From contig NZ_VSSR01000030.1 in NCBI RefSeq assembly GCF_008123515.1, forward strand, positions 1 to 38,530: DNA of 38,530 bases, read 5' to 3'. Source of the stretch: Bradyrhizobium cytisi. Its GTDB lineage: Bacteria > Pseudomonadota > Alphaproteobacteria > Rhizobiales > Xanthobacteraceae. Position 1 is the stretch's first letter; each line of letters starts with the position of its first letter. Positions 17,540 to 25,389 of this stretch are shown piece by piece. The position numbers and the translations under genes were made by a program. The notes under the pieces are model-generated. The model did no database searches. It was not told the DNA's origin and saw only the letters and a list, made by a program, of their open reading frames with translations.

Positions 17540-20178
17540 GGCAACTCCCAAAATCGGGCCAGATCGCCGGCCGCGGCGATGAACGCAGCCTGCTTTCTGC
17601 GGAAGTAGGCAGGAGATGCAGGAAGCGCGAGCCGAAGATCATTGAGACGGTCGCCGGCGGCCGGCCCCGGAACAGCATGGCCGCGCGTCAAGGCAGCGCA
17701 GGCCGCGTTGACAGAGGCTGCGGTTTGCGCAATTGCGTCATTGAGATCCGGCAGCAAGAAGATCGCGGGTTCACCTTTCAGATAGATGAGCCGGGTTCGA
17801 ATGGCGGGCACGTCCGGCAGAAGTTGGCGGCATGCCAACGCGTATAGGACACGCTGCAATTCGGCGCCGCCGGCAATGATTCTCTCAGCGGCATTCTCCG
17901 GCCGCTCGCCAGTCTTATAATCGGTGACACGGACAGCGACGCCACCGGCGCGCAGGTCGACGCGATCGATTTTTCCGCGAATGGCGACGGCCGTACCGGG
18001 CACGTCGACGCGCAACGCAGGGTCCCACGGCCAATCCGGACTTTTAGGCTCTGGCGGATTGGCTTGCTCACCGAAAGGCACCTCGGTCCAGCTGCGCGTG
18101 CCGCTCTCGGTGAATATCTCGTTCGTCAGGCCAGCCAGCGCCATGGCGGATGCCTGGCGCACGGTGTTGACCCAGAGCACCTCGGGCGGCACCGGCCGTT
18201 CCAGCGGCCACGTTGCAATCACGTGTCGCACCGCCGCCTCCAACGCGCCCTCGATCTCCTCCGCACCGGCCACGGTGAAACCGGGCATCGGCTCGAGCGC
18301 ATCGACGGCGCGGCGCAAAAGCTCATGGACCAGCCGGCCGAATTCATCGGGTGGAAGGATCAGTGGACGCTCCCGGTCGTCCGGCGCACGCCATCCGAGA
18401 GCGTATTTCCAGACAAAGCCCAGCGGATCGCGCAGCAGCCGCGCCAGAGAAGTCGGAGACTGGATCTCTGCGAGGCTTTCGGCGATGACGGTATGATCTG
18501 CGACCAAGAGCCCGTCATGGGCAGTCAAATCCGGTCTGTGCCAGCTCTGCCAGCATCGCAGGGCAGAGCCTGTCGCGAGGTGCTTGGCTATCTCTTGCGG
18601 GCGCGCTGTAAGCCGGTCCGATTCGCTCGCCGCTTGGTCTGTGATCCGCCTGCGCGCGAGGGCGAGCGCATTGCCGCCCGGAGCGAGGAGCGGGCTCGGG
18701 CCCGCCCGACCGCCCTGCGCGTTGCGACGGCTGCGGGAAAGAACAATGCCCTGTGTCGCGTAAGCGGCAATGATGCCGAATGCCCGCCGGTCCGCTTCAG
18801 CGGGCGGATCGGCGTCGAGGGGACCCGGCGGTCCAATATGGTCCGGCAGCAGAGGGTCTTCGCCTGACGAGCGTGGCCATCCGCGCTCCGTCAGTCCAAG
18901 CAGACGAACCCAAGGGCGTGGCGATGCAGCTAGCTGCCACGCTGGCGCCCAGGCCACGGAGTCGCTGGCATCTCGCTCATCCTCGACTCGGATTTTACGC
19001 AGCGAAAGCTCCAGAGCGGCCGCTGGAGCGCTTCGTGTCGCCCGCTCCCAGAGGCGGTGCGCACGGCCACGCAGGAACGCGTCCGCCGCTTCTTCAGCCG
19101 CGACGGTTCCTCGTTCCAGCAAGGTCAGCAGGGGCATCACAATCGGGCGCGGATCGGTATCTGGAAAGGTCAGCTGGTCGAGAGCCCGAACCCATTCCGC
19201 GGCCGAGGTAAGCGAGGCACTGCGCGGCACGCGCAGCCAGTCGCGCGGCAAAGCGTCGAGCGCCGTTCGCTCGCCTGCTGCCAGAGCAAACAGACGCCGC
19301 ACGCGGGCTTGGCTGAGGCCGTGGAGCAGTACATCCGCGAGCGCTGCGCAACGCTGTCCATCCGCGGTGCCAAGACACGGCCGGCCGTGCGGAAAACTCA
19401 CCGGCAGTTTGGTTTCTTGCACCAGCGCGACGATGTACTCGTCCCATTCGTCGGTGCTGACGCCACAGACCGCGATGTCCCGGGGCTCGGCTTGTCCCGA
19501 GGCAATCAAGGCGCGCGCCCAGCGAAAAGCCTCGAGCACCTCGTGTCGGGGATCGGCGCACGTGACCTGGACGGGCGTCGCCGCCACGGCGGTCGCCGTT
19601 CTGACCTCCCCGGCAAACCAGGCCGTGTCGGCGCCGGGCGGCGCGGTCCAGACAACCGGCGCGATGGCGCAGAGATCATGGATGATCGGTCGCCAGACCG
19701 GCTCGATGAAGTGTACCCCCATGATGGAGACCGGGCCCAACACCGCGGGGGCCCATTGCATTCGCGCGCGCGCCTCGTCACGGAGATCCATCGGCAGGCG
19801 CGCGCCGCCGGCTAGGAATTCGCGGACGCGGTTCTCAAGCAGAGCAAGATCGCGGATTCGCGCGTTACCGTCCGGCGCGTGAGCGAGACGGGTGTCCGCG
19901 TTCCATGCCGCTCTCATCGTTCGCGCGACAGCGCGCGTCATCCCGGGAAGATGCCGAACGGTCTCGATGTCCTCGAAGCCGCCCGCATCAAGGGCGCGGG
20001 CGACAACAAATTCAAGCTCCTCGCCTGTCACTTGATGCAGGAAGCCGCCTGCCAGCCGCGCCGCCAATTGCGTTGCCGTCATGATCTGCAGACCGTTCTC
20101 GCCATCGCGTGCGGCGGCCGCGCGGCGGGTGGCGAATGCCAGCCCGCCCTGGACGATAACGGTCCTCCTCATCACCAC
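17536..20178 (-). CDS. AddB-like protein with PD-(D/E)xK nuclease domain
   Basis: An 880-residue partner of the AddA-like helicase. The N-terminal two thirds resemble the inactivated helicase fold of AddB. The C-terminus has a RecB-type nuclease: GRLVHELLRRAVDA (His motif), IDRVDLR, VTDYKTGERP (the D-x-K core) and AELQRVLYALACRQL (the QLxxY-like motif). I see no AddB-type iron-sulphur cluster cysteine set. The reading frame begins GTG GTG ATG; the first GTG (20178) has an AGG five bases upstream, the ATG is at 20172. It is 61 bases downstream of the AbiEii-like gene and overlaps the next gene by four bases. Together the pair should form a helicase-nuclease complex acting on DNA ends. Confidence 0.8.
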   Translation of the reverse strand: MVMRRTVIVQGGLAFATRRAAAARDGENGLQIMTATQLAARLAGGFLHQVTGEELEFVVARALDAGGFEDIETVRHLPGMTRAVARTMRAAWNADTRLAHAPDGNARIRDLALLENRVREFLAGGARLPMDLRDEARARMQWAPAVLGPVSIMGVHFIEPVWRPIIHDLCAIAPVVWTAPPGADTAWFAGEVRTATAVAATPVQVTCADPRHEVLEAFRWARALIASGQAEPRDIAVCGVSTDEWDEYIVALVQETKLPVSFPHGRPCLGTADGQRCAALADVLLHGLSQARVRRLFALAAGERTALDALPRDWLRVPRSASLTSAAEWVRALDQLTFPDTDPRPIVMPLLTLLERGTVAAEEAADAFLRGRAHRLWERATRSAPAAALELSLRKIRVEDERDASDSVAWAPAWQLAASPRPWVRLLGLTERGWPRSSGEDPLLPDHIGPPGPLDADPPAEADRRAFGIIAAYATQGIVLSRSRRNAQGGRAGPSPLLAPGGNALALARRRITDQAASESDRLTARPQEIAKHLATGSALRCWQSWHRPDLTAHDGLLVADHTVIAESLAEIQSPTSLARLLRDPLGFVWKYALGWRAPDDRERPLILPPDEFGRLVHELLRRAVDALEPMPGFTVAGAEEIEGALEAAVRHVIATWPLERPVPPEVLWVNTVRQASAMALAGLTNEIFTESGTRSWTEVPFGEQANPPEPKSPDWPWDPALRVDVPGTAVAIRGKIDRVDLRAGGVAVRVTDYKTGERPENAAERIIAGGAELQRVLYALACRQLLPDVPAIRTRLIYLKGEPAIFLLPDLNDAIAQTAASVNAACAALTRGHAVPGPAAGDRLNDLRLALPASPAYFRRKQAAFIAAAGDLARFWELP

Positions 20179-20239
20179 TTTCGCCTTGACGGCTCCGCAT
20201 CCACCTGCGGCTTTGCGCCAACATGATCTTCTGATCGTT

Positions 20240-21316
20240 TCATCGCGCTGCCCTGCCTTCGCCAGCGCGTTTGTTCAGGCGCGCCTCGAGCGCGGTGACG
20301 CTCTCGAGCACGGCCTCGAACCTCGGAGGGTCGCCGAAGATCATGCCAGTCATGGCTCTGTAGTCGACACGTAGCTGCTCGATCATCTCGTCATGTGGAG
20401 CAAGAGCAAAGGAGCCGGGCGCGGCGCTCGCGAGATCGAAATCAAGGCGGTTGAAGAACATCCGTGCGTGCGCGACGCAGTCGGCTCCGAGCTCCGGGTC
20501 TTCGATTGCGGAGGCTCCGGCCTGCGTCGGAAGGAGCTTATGCAGGTCATAATAGTGGCGGGACACACGCTGGCCGCCGCCGCGCAGCTCGCCGCGCTTG
20601 TCGAACCAACGCCGTAAGCCGTGCAGAATGACGACCTTGTCCCAGAAGGTTCGTTCGGGGTCGACAGTTCGTACGCCCGGAACAGTCAGGTCGAGCGCCG
20701 GCAGATCGTCATCAACATAGGGCTTAATCGGCACTTCGCTGTTCGGATCAAGGGCGGATTTGGCGCCCGACTCGATCTTGATCGCGGCGCGGACATAATC
20801 GGATTGCGGCGTCGCCGTCGGATACCAGATCAGAAGTGTCTGCTTGTCGGCATCTGTGTCGTCTACTTCCACCCGTGCCGCGCCTGCATCAAGACCCGCG
20901 GCCTTTAGCCGATCCTTGAGAATCTGTGTCAGTTGGTTGCGTAATGGACCGTTGATATAGGCTTGGCAGACCGCTTTGATCGCATCGAGCCGCGCGCGGC
21001 GCTTGTTGTTGCTAAGAGCATTGAGCTCTTCGATGGTCGCCGGCTCGCCGATGTCGTCCCGAAAAACCGTCACGTCGATGTCTTCGGAGAAGCGATTGAT
21101 CAGGCCAAAGCCTTTGGACAACGATGTCCCGCCCTTGAATAGCAGGCGGGGTCCTCCCTCCTTCAGGCCATGGAATAAGGCGTCGAGCGTCCAGCACACC
21201 CAGAAATCCTTTTCGATATTTTGGGATACCGTGCCGAGGCGCAGCGCCGTCGTATCGAAGGCGCTCAACATCGTGTCCGTTCCGGCTGCGAGGACCTCAT
21301 CAAAAGCCCGATTCAT
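20240..21316 (-). CDS. AbiEii/AbiGii-type nucleotidyltransferase toxin
   Basis: A 358-residue protein with the AbiEii family core: LLFKGGTSLSKGFGLINRF followed by SEDIDVTVF, the GG(T/S)-S...DxD catalytic motif of the polymerase-beta-like nucleotidyltransferase fold. KDFWVCWTLDALF precedes it, as usual in this family. Characterised AbiEii-type toxins such as MenT modify tRNA acceptor ends. The protein is somewhat longer than the typical 300 residues. Its ATG overlaps the stop of the upstream AbiEi-like gene (ATGA), the usual antitoxin-toxin arrangement. The same operon continues into AddB/AddA-like genes, which is not the standard two-gene AbiE layout. Confidence 0.85.
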   Translation of the reverse strand: MNRAFDEVLAAGTDTMLSAFDTTALRLGTVSQNIEKDFWVCWTLDALFHGLKEGGPRLLFKGGTSLSKGFGLINRFSEDIDVTVFRDDIGEPATIEELNALSNNKRRARLDAIKAVCQAYINGPLRNQLTQILKDRLKAAGLDAGAARVEVDDTDADKQTLLIWYPTATPQSDYVRAAIKIESGAKSALDPNSEVPIKPYVDDDLPALDLTVPGVRTVDPERTFWDKVVILHGLRRWFDKRGELRGGGQRVSRHYYDLHKLLPTQAGASAIEDPELGADCVAHARMFFNRLDFDLASAAPGSFALAPHDEMIEQLRVDYRAMTGMIFGDPPRFEAVLESVTALEARLNKRAGEGRAAR

Positions 21317-22122
21317 GTTTTCCTCGCCCCGCCCCGCTTAGCTGATTGCGGCTTTTTGGTTAGGTCCAAATTGCCCTTTGGCCGGACGCCGGCAGCGGGA
21401 TGATGATCATCATGATCCGAACCCGTATGATCATCATCAGCAGCATAGTCAGCATCGACGTGCCGATCTTGGACGTTGATGTCGCTTCCGATCAGCGGCT
21501 TGAGGAACGCCCGCATCCAGGTCGGAAGCGCGGTCATGCCAGCCTTGATATCGGCTTTAAGCGGCGGCCCTGCCGACGGGTCATCGAAGAGCTTGGCAAG
21601 CTTTTGTTTAACCCGGTCACTCTCGCCTTCACGGGTCAGGAGATCACGCAACCAGTGAAGTGCCTGGATGATGCGCATGGCCGGCCGTCCGGCCCAAAAG
21701 AGCTTGCTGGCAGCGGTTGGACGGAAAGTAATGGTGACGTTGCCGAGCTTGATCGGCTGTTTGCGCGCGTCGGTATGGACCACGATTTTCGCTGGCACAG
21801 CGTCGGTCAGGCCCAGGTCGTTCGCGGCGGTCATGCCGTCGACGAGCATCCGGTTCTGGTCACGCCGCCCGACGGCGTCGATGACGGATCGCGGATCGGG
21901 CGGGTTAGGTTTCTGGGTCAGCTTGTTGAAACCGAGCTGGTCGTAGAGCCCGCGGTCAATCCGCCTGAGGTTTTCGGCGTTGGTCAGCCGCTGCAACGTC
22001 TTGTCGACGGCGTCTCGCGAAGCGAGGTCGACGAAATCGGTCGGCGTCCAGACCTTGCGTGGCGCATCTGCCCGGATGCGCTCCAGGATTGTGGTCTTGA
22101 GATCAGGTGAGTCGTCGGTCAT
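21313..22122 (-). CDS. AbiEi/DUF6088-type antitoxin and autoregulator
   Basis: A 269-residue protein with an N-terminal winged helix (WTPTDFVDLASRDAVDKTLQ, then NAENLRRIDRGLYDQ) and a DUF6088/AbiEi-like body (VIDAVGRRDQNRMLV, WAGRPAMRIIQALHWL). The C-terminus is a low-complexity Asp/His tail (DHTGSDHDDHH) followed by a basic end, unusual for the family. AbiEi antitoxins repress their own operon by binding inverted repeats in the promoter. Here two palindromes cover the region directly upstream, one touching the start codon. There is no Shine-Dalgarno sequence before the ATG, consistent with a leaderless message. It is expected to counter the AbiEii-like toxin by repression, not by direct contact, as in the AbiE type IV model. 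Confidence 0.75.
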   Translation of the reverse strand: MTDDSPDLKTTILERIRADAPRKVWTPTDFVDLASRDAVDKTLQRLTNAENLRRIDRGLYDQLGFNKLTQKPNPPDPRSVIDAVGRRDQNRMLVDGMTAANDLGLTDAVPAKIVVHTDARKQPIKLGNVTITFRPTAASKLFWAGRPAMRIIQALHWLRDLLTREGESDRVKQKLAKLFDDPSAGPPLKADIKAGMTALPTWMRAFLKPLIGSDINVQDRHVDADYAADDDHTGSDHDDHHPAAGVRPKGNLDLTKKPQSAKRGGARKT

Positions 22123-22150
22123 GTCCGAAAAATGTATAACTTTTTCGGAC
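22123..22150. promoter_or_regulatory. Operator 1 of the AbiE-AddAB-like operon
   Basis: GTCCGAAAAA and TTTTTCGGAC form a perfect 10-bp palindrome with an eight-base centre. The site ends on the base next to the minus-strand ATG at 22122. Its centre contains TATACAT in the operon direction, a likely -10 box. Confidence 0.8.
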
Positions 22151-22165
22151 GTACTGCAAAATTGC
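22132..22165 (-). promoter_or_regulatory. Probable promoter giving a near-leaderless transcript
   Basis: In the leftward direction TATACAT (22138-22132) is an excellent -10 box; a weak -35 (TTTTGC-like) lies 17 bases upstream. Only nine bases separate the -10 from the ATG at 22122, so transcription would begin within a few bases of the start codon. The missing Shine-Dalgarno element fits this. The -10 lies inside operator 1. Confidence 0.5.
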
Positions 22166-22167
22166 TT

Positions 22168-22195
22168 GTCCGAAATATGTATACAAATTTCGGAC
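22168..22195. promoter_or_regulatory. Operator 2 of the AbiE-AddAB-like operon
   Basis: GTCCGAAAT and ATTTCGGAC form a perfect 9-bp palindrome with a ten-base centre that again contains TATACAT in the operon direction. It has the same length (28 bases) and outer arms GTCCGAAA/TTTCGGAC as operator 1. The centres are 45 bp apart, about four helical turns, so both could be bound on one face. Confidence 0.78.
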
Positions 22196-22445
22196 CTTCC
22201 TGCTAGCTGGCCAAATTACCCTGATTTCAGCCCGACCCGGCCGCGAGCGAGCTAGGTGTTCCCGGCACTTTCCGCCAGCCAGGCCCGGGCCGTCTCGACC
22301 CGCATCCGGCGCAAAGCCATCAGCCGCGCATACAACTCGGCCAACACTCGGAACGTGCTCAGTCGCAAGCTCCAGATAGCCATGATTTAGGCTGCAGGGG
22401 ACGGCAGTTCTAATGGTATTGGGATACGCTAACACTAGTAGCTCC
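22196..22445. other. Spacer between divergent operons with a short minus-strand frame
   Basis: Nothing recognisable except a 43-codon minus-strand frame (22252-22383) encoding a helical, Arg/Leu/Ala-rich peptide (RVLAELYARLMALRRMRVET). It has an ATG but no ribosome binding site. It may be the remnant of a larger gene. Confidence 0.25.
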
Positions 22446-22474
22446 TTGACATCAAACGCGTCGTGTTTTATGAT
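22446..22474 (+). promoter_or_regulatory. Consensus sigma-70 promoter of the ubiquitin-like operon
   Basis: TTGACA (22446-22451), a 17-base spacer and TATGAT (22469-22474) give a near-perfect housekeeping promoter, rare in this GC-rich window. The predicted start is near 22481, under 30 bases before the WYL regulator ATG. Its -10 lies inside the palindrome at 22459-22492, implying tight repression. Confidence 0.75.
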
Positions 22475-22492
22475 TGATCATGTTATACGACG
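22459..22492. promoter_or_regulatory. Probable WYL-regulator operator over the -10 box
   Basis: Outer arms CGTCGT (22459-22464) and ACGACG (22487-22492) are perfect inverted copies. An inner ATGA/TCAT pair flanks the centre. The 34-bp imperfect palindrome covers the -10 box and expected transcription start. CapW/BrxR-type repressors are known to bind inverted repeats at their own promoters, which fits. Confidence 0.55.
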
Positions 22493-22508
22493 TATTGCAG
22501 ATTGATAG

Positions 22509-23375
22509 ATGACAGATGCAGACCTAGAGGCTACTCGCCGGCCTCGGCCCTGGGGTCAAGATCGGCGACTGGAATTCATCGAATTTCGTTTGTTGTGGGA
22601 CGGCAAAATCAATCGCGGCGAGGTGGCCGAATATTTCAATATCTCGGTTCAGCAGGCATCGCTGGATTTCGCCAAATACCTTGATCTGGCCAAAGACAAC
22701 ATGGAGTACGACCGTCACGAGAAAGTCTATCGCGCGACAGAACATTTCAGGCCGCGGTTTCTCGCGCCCGATACCCAGACTTATTTGAACGAGCTCGTGG
22801 GCCTGACTATGGGCACGATTTCGCGATCAGTAAGCTTCGTGGGGACCCGACCGCCCTGTGATGTTGTGACGCTCCCGGTCCGCCGTGTGCGCATTGAGAT
22901 GCTCCTGCCAATTCTCTGGGCTATCCGTGATGGCACAGAGATTGAGGTGACATATCAATCGATGCGCACTCCCGATCCAACTCGCCAATGGATTGCCCCC
23001 CATTCTCTGGCCTTCGACGGTTCTCGCTGGCATGCCCGCGCATGGTGTCACGGAACTTTGCGATTTCGCGATTTCGTCTTGACGAGATTCCTGCAAATTC
23101 ACGGACGCCGTATCGGCGGCGTGAATCCGCAGGACGATACGGATTGGCAGAGCTTCGTCGTGATCGAGATAGAGCCCAATCCGAATCTGACGCTTAGCCA
23201 GAGAGATTCAGTGATTGCCGACTTCGGCATGCAAGACGGACGGTTGTCCAAAACGATCCGCCGCTCGCTTGTTTCATATTTTGTGCGCCACCTACGCATC
23301 GAAACACCGCAGGAGCCCCAGCCAATTGTATGGGCAAACCGCACTCAGTTCGAAGACTTAATACACGACCTATGA
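22509..23375 (+). CDS. CapW/BrxR-type WYL-domain transcriptional regulator
   Basis: A 288-residue protein. There is an N-terminal winged helix (RLEFIEFRLLWDGKINRGEV, then YFNISVQQASLDFAKYL), a WYL domain in the middle (IEVTYQSMRT, IAPHSLAFDGSRWHARAWC, FRDFVLTRFLQI) and a C-terminal WCX-like dimer domain ending FEDLIHDL. This three-part layout is that of CapW and BrxR, repressors that sit in front of CBASS, BREX and other defence operons and respond to infection or nucleic-acid ligands. It is the first gene after a consensus promoter with a palindrome over the -10 box, and the Ubl gene follows 35 bases later. It most likely represses the whole operon. Confidence 0.82.
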   Translation: MTDADLEATRRPRPWGQDRRLEFIEFRLLWDGKINRGEVAEYFNISVQQASLDFAKYLDLAKDNMEYDRHEKVYRATEHFRPRFLAPDTQTYLNELVGLTMGTISRSVSFVGTRPPCDVVTLPVRRVRIEMLLPILWAIRDGTEIEVTYQSMRTPDPTRQWIAPHSLAFDGSRWHARAWCHGTLRFRDFVLTRFLQIHGRRIGGVNPQDDTDWQSFVVIEIEPNPNLTLSQRDSVIADFGMQDGRLSKTIRRSLVSYFVRHLRIETPQEPQPIVWANRTQFEDLIHDL

Positions 23376-23410
23376 ATCATAGCGAGCATCAATCCTAGAA
23401 GGAGCAAGAC

Positions 23411-23662
23411 ATGTCTGAAGCAGAGAAATCAGAAAAATCACTTCACGTATTCTACGTGGACGCAAAGCGCCACGAAAGTGCCAAGACCGCCCTTACCGGC
23501 GCGGAAATAAAAGCCATCGCCAATGTTGCTCCTAATTATCAGCTCTTCCTCGAAGAAGAAGGTGACAGGCCCGACAAGGGCATAGCCGACGGTGAAGCTG
23601 TGGGTATCACTGAACGCGTGAAACACTTTTTTGCTGTCCCACCAGCGACATTTGGACTCTGA
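23411..23662 (+). CDS. Ubiquitin-like protein (multiubiquitin-domain type)
   Basis: An 83-residue protein with a single ubiquitin-like unit: VFYVDAKRHESAKTALTG, then a helix IKAIANVAPNYQLFLEEE and a last strand VKHFFAVPPATFGL. The strand-helix pattern and the PPATFG end are those of the bacterial multiubiquitin domain, here as one copy. It lacks the canonical Gly-Gly end; the chain stops one residue after a single Gly (FGL), so conjugation would require use of Gly-Leu or removal of Leu. An AAGGAGCAAG ribosome binding site precedes the ATG. The stop overlaps the next start by one base. It is the probable modifier activated by the downstream E1. Confidence 0.75.
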   Translation: MSEAEKSEKSLHVFYVDAKRHESAKTALTGAEIKAIANVAPNYQLFLEEEGDRPDKGIADGEAVGITERVKHFFAVPPATFGL

Positions 23663-24060
23663 TGATCGCCGAGCAATTCCAGCAACTGAAGGAATACCTT
23701 CAGGAATTCAAGCATCAAGACGCTGAAATTCAGCGTCGGGCCGATGGCTCATACCTCATTACGATTAAGGGGTTCGATTTGCCCGAGGGCTGGAATCCTA
23801 AGAAGGTCGACATTCTCTTCGTCGCGCCTCCTGGATATCCCGCTGCAAAGCCTGACTGCTTCTGGGTTTCGCCGCCGCTACGCCTTCCCAATGGCGCGAT
23901 TCCGCAGAGCACCAACGAAGGAACTCCATTGCCGTACGATACGACACCGGGCCGCCCATTGACGTGGTTTTCCTGGCATCTGCAGACGTGGGATCCGAAT
24001 CGCGACCGGCTTGAACAGTTCTATCGGGTAATTCTTCAGCGACTGGACCCGCCTCGATGA
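23662..24060 (+). CDS. E2-like (prokaryotic E2 family E) protein
   Basis: A 132-residue UBC-fold protein. It has the E2 core strands followed by PPGYPAAKPDCFWVSPPLRL, a conserved LPNGAIPQS, and the terminal helix after WFSWHLQTWDPNRDRLEQ. This WxxH...WxP.xDxL end is typical of the bacterial E2 families found with JAB-E1 fusions. The only cysteine is C66 in KPDCFW, on the strand before the usual active-site position, and no HPN-x-C motif is present. Either C66, a serine (S70, S83 or S104), or no residue carries the Ubl. Oxyester intermediates have been reported for some bacterial ubiquitination-like pathways, as I recall. The gene overlaps its neighbours on both sides by one to four bases. Confidence 0.72.
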   Translation: MIAEQFQQLKEYLQEFKHQDAEIQRRADGSYLITIKGFDLPEGWNPKKVDILFVAPPGYPAAKPDCFWVSPPLRLPNGAIPQSTNEGTPLPYDTTPGRPLTWFSWHLQTWDPNRDRLEQFYRVILQRLDPPR

Positions 24061-25388
24061 TCGAGCTCAGGTTTCAGGATGGAGATGCCAGCCGAATTAT
24101 CGGTGAGCTCGTAGGCAGAGAGACCGAGCGCTGCGCTATCTTGCTGGCATCCCGCGTTGTTCTGCCGGAGATGGACCGTCTTGTCGTATCCCGCATCGAC
24201 TTTCCAGCCGATGACAATTATTCAGACCGGTCGCTCGTTAGTGCGCAGCTCAAACCGGATTATATCGCGAAAGTTGGCAAAAGGGCCGCTCGCGAAAATC
24301 TTTCCGCCATTTTTGTACATTCTCACCCAGGGTCTGCTCCGCCGGAATTCTCCGCGGTGGACGATGATGGTGAGATACATCTAGCGCGTTTCTTGTCCGT
24401 GCGTGCGCCCGACACAGTGCATGGCGCCGTAGTGGTCAGCGCCGGGGGCTGGTGCGCTAGGCGCCTGGGTGAAAAGACTCCAATGCGCGTCGTGTCGGTC
24501 GGGCCTCGACTGCAAGTGCTCTTCGACGTCGATGGCGCCTCTGGTTCCACGCCGTTGAAATTTGACCGCCAGGTCAGGGCACTGGGCTCCGCCGGCCAAA
24601 AATATCTTGAGTCACTCACTGTCGCCATAGTGGGTCTGGGTGGCACAGGCTCCATTGCCGCCGAACAGTTGGCGCATCTCGGCGTGCGGAAGTTCATCCT
24701 CGTAGATCCCGATCGCATTGAGACAACCAATCTTAACCGCGTGGTCGGCGCACACGTCAGCGATGTCGACCGATACAAGACGGACGTAGCTGCCGGCATG
24801 ATTACGGGAATTACATCGGACGCTGTGTGCCAGCGCGTCGTCGGCGATGTGACACGAACGGCGATTGCTCGTGAATTGCGGGCAGCCGACTTTATCTTCT
24901 CGTGCACTGATTCCCATGGGAGCCGCGCGGTAATTCAACAGGTCGCGTATCAATATCTCATTCCCTGCGTCGACATGGGTTCAATCATTACCGCTAGAGG
25001 AGGTCAGATCTCAGGCATACATGGCCGGGTCCAGGCACTCGCGCCGGGACTGCCGTGCTTCACATGCTGCGGGCTGCTGGATTCCGAAGAGGTCAGGCGA
25101 GACATGATGAACGCCGAAGAGCGGAGCCGGGACCAGTATATTCAAGGAGCACATGAACCCGCGCCCGCCGTCATCTCGATCAACGGCACCGTAACCTCGA
25201 TGGCGATGACGATGTTTCTGGCCATGATGGTCGGCGTTCCAAGCGCAGCCAGGCATCTCATCTACGACGCGCGCCCCCCGTCATTGCGAGCCGTTTCGTT
25301 CACTCGCAATCCAAATTGCTATGTGTGCTCCGAGCGGGGTGTTCTCGCGCGTGGGGATCTGCAGCCTTTGTTCACGCGGGACGATTGA
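24057..25388 (+). CDS. JAB isopeptidase-E1 adenylyltransferase fusion
   Basis: A 443-residue fusion. Residues 1-150 are a JAB/MPN+ metalloprotease with the full JAMM set: an upstream Glu (GRETERCAILLA), HSHP (88-91) and S99-x-x-D102. From about 170 an E1/ThiF fold follows, with the nucleotide loop VAIVGLGGTGSIAAEQL, VDPDRIETTNLNR, and CFTCC plus CYVC pairs that should bind zinc. The same chain could thus trim or remove the Ubl and also adenylate it. Fusion of JAB to E1 is known in bacterial Ubl operons; the combination fits the atypical C-terminus of the Ubl. ATG overlaps the E2 stop (ATGA). A catalytic E1 cysteine is not obvious among the remaining cysteines. Confidence 0.85.
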   Translation: MIELRFQDGDASRIIGELVGRETERCAILLASRVVLPEMDRLVVSRIDFPADDNYSDRSLVSAQLKPDYIAKVGKRAARENLSAIFVHSHPGSAPPEFSAVDDDGEIHLARFLSVRAPDTVHGAVVVSAGGWCARRLGEKTPMRVVSVGPRLQVLFDVDGASGSTPLKFDRQVRALGSAGQKYLESLTVAIVGLGGTGSIAAEQLAHLGVRKFILVDPDRIETTNLNRVVGAHVSDVDRYKTDVAAGMITGITSDAVCQRVVGDVTRTAIARELRAADFIFSCTDSHGSRAVIQQVAYQYLIPCVDMGSIITARGGQISGIHGRVQALAPGLPCFTCCGLLDSEEVRRDMMNAEERSRDQYIQGAHEPAPAVISINGTVTSMAMTMFLAMMVGVPSAARHLIYDARPPSLRAVSFTRNPNCYVCSERGVLARGDLQPLFTRDD

Positions 25389-25389
25389 A

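Noticed and set aside
14231..20178. Housekeeping addAB or recBCD locus
   Set aside because: The pair sits in an AbiE-headed operon inside a mobile island and shares no typical chromosomal neighbours, so a cassette role is more likely.
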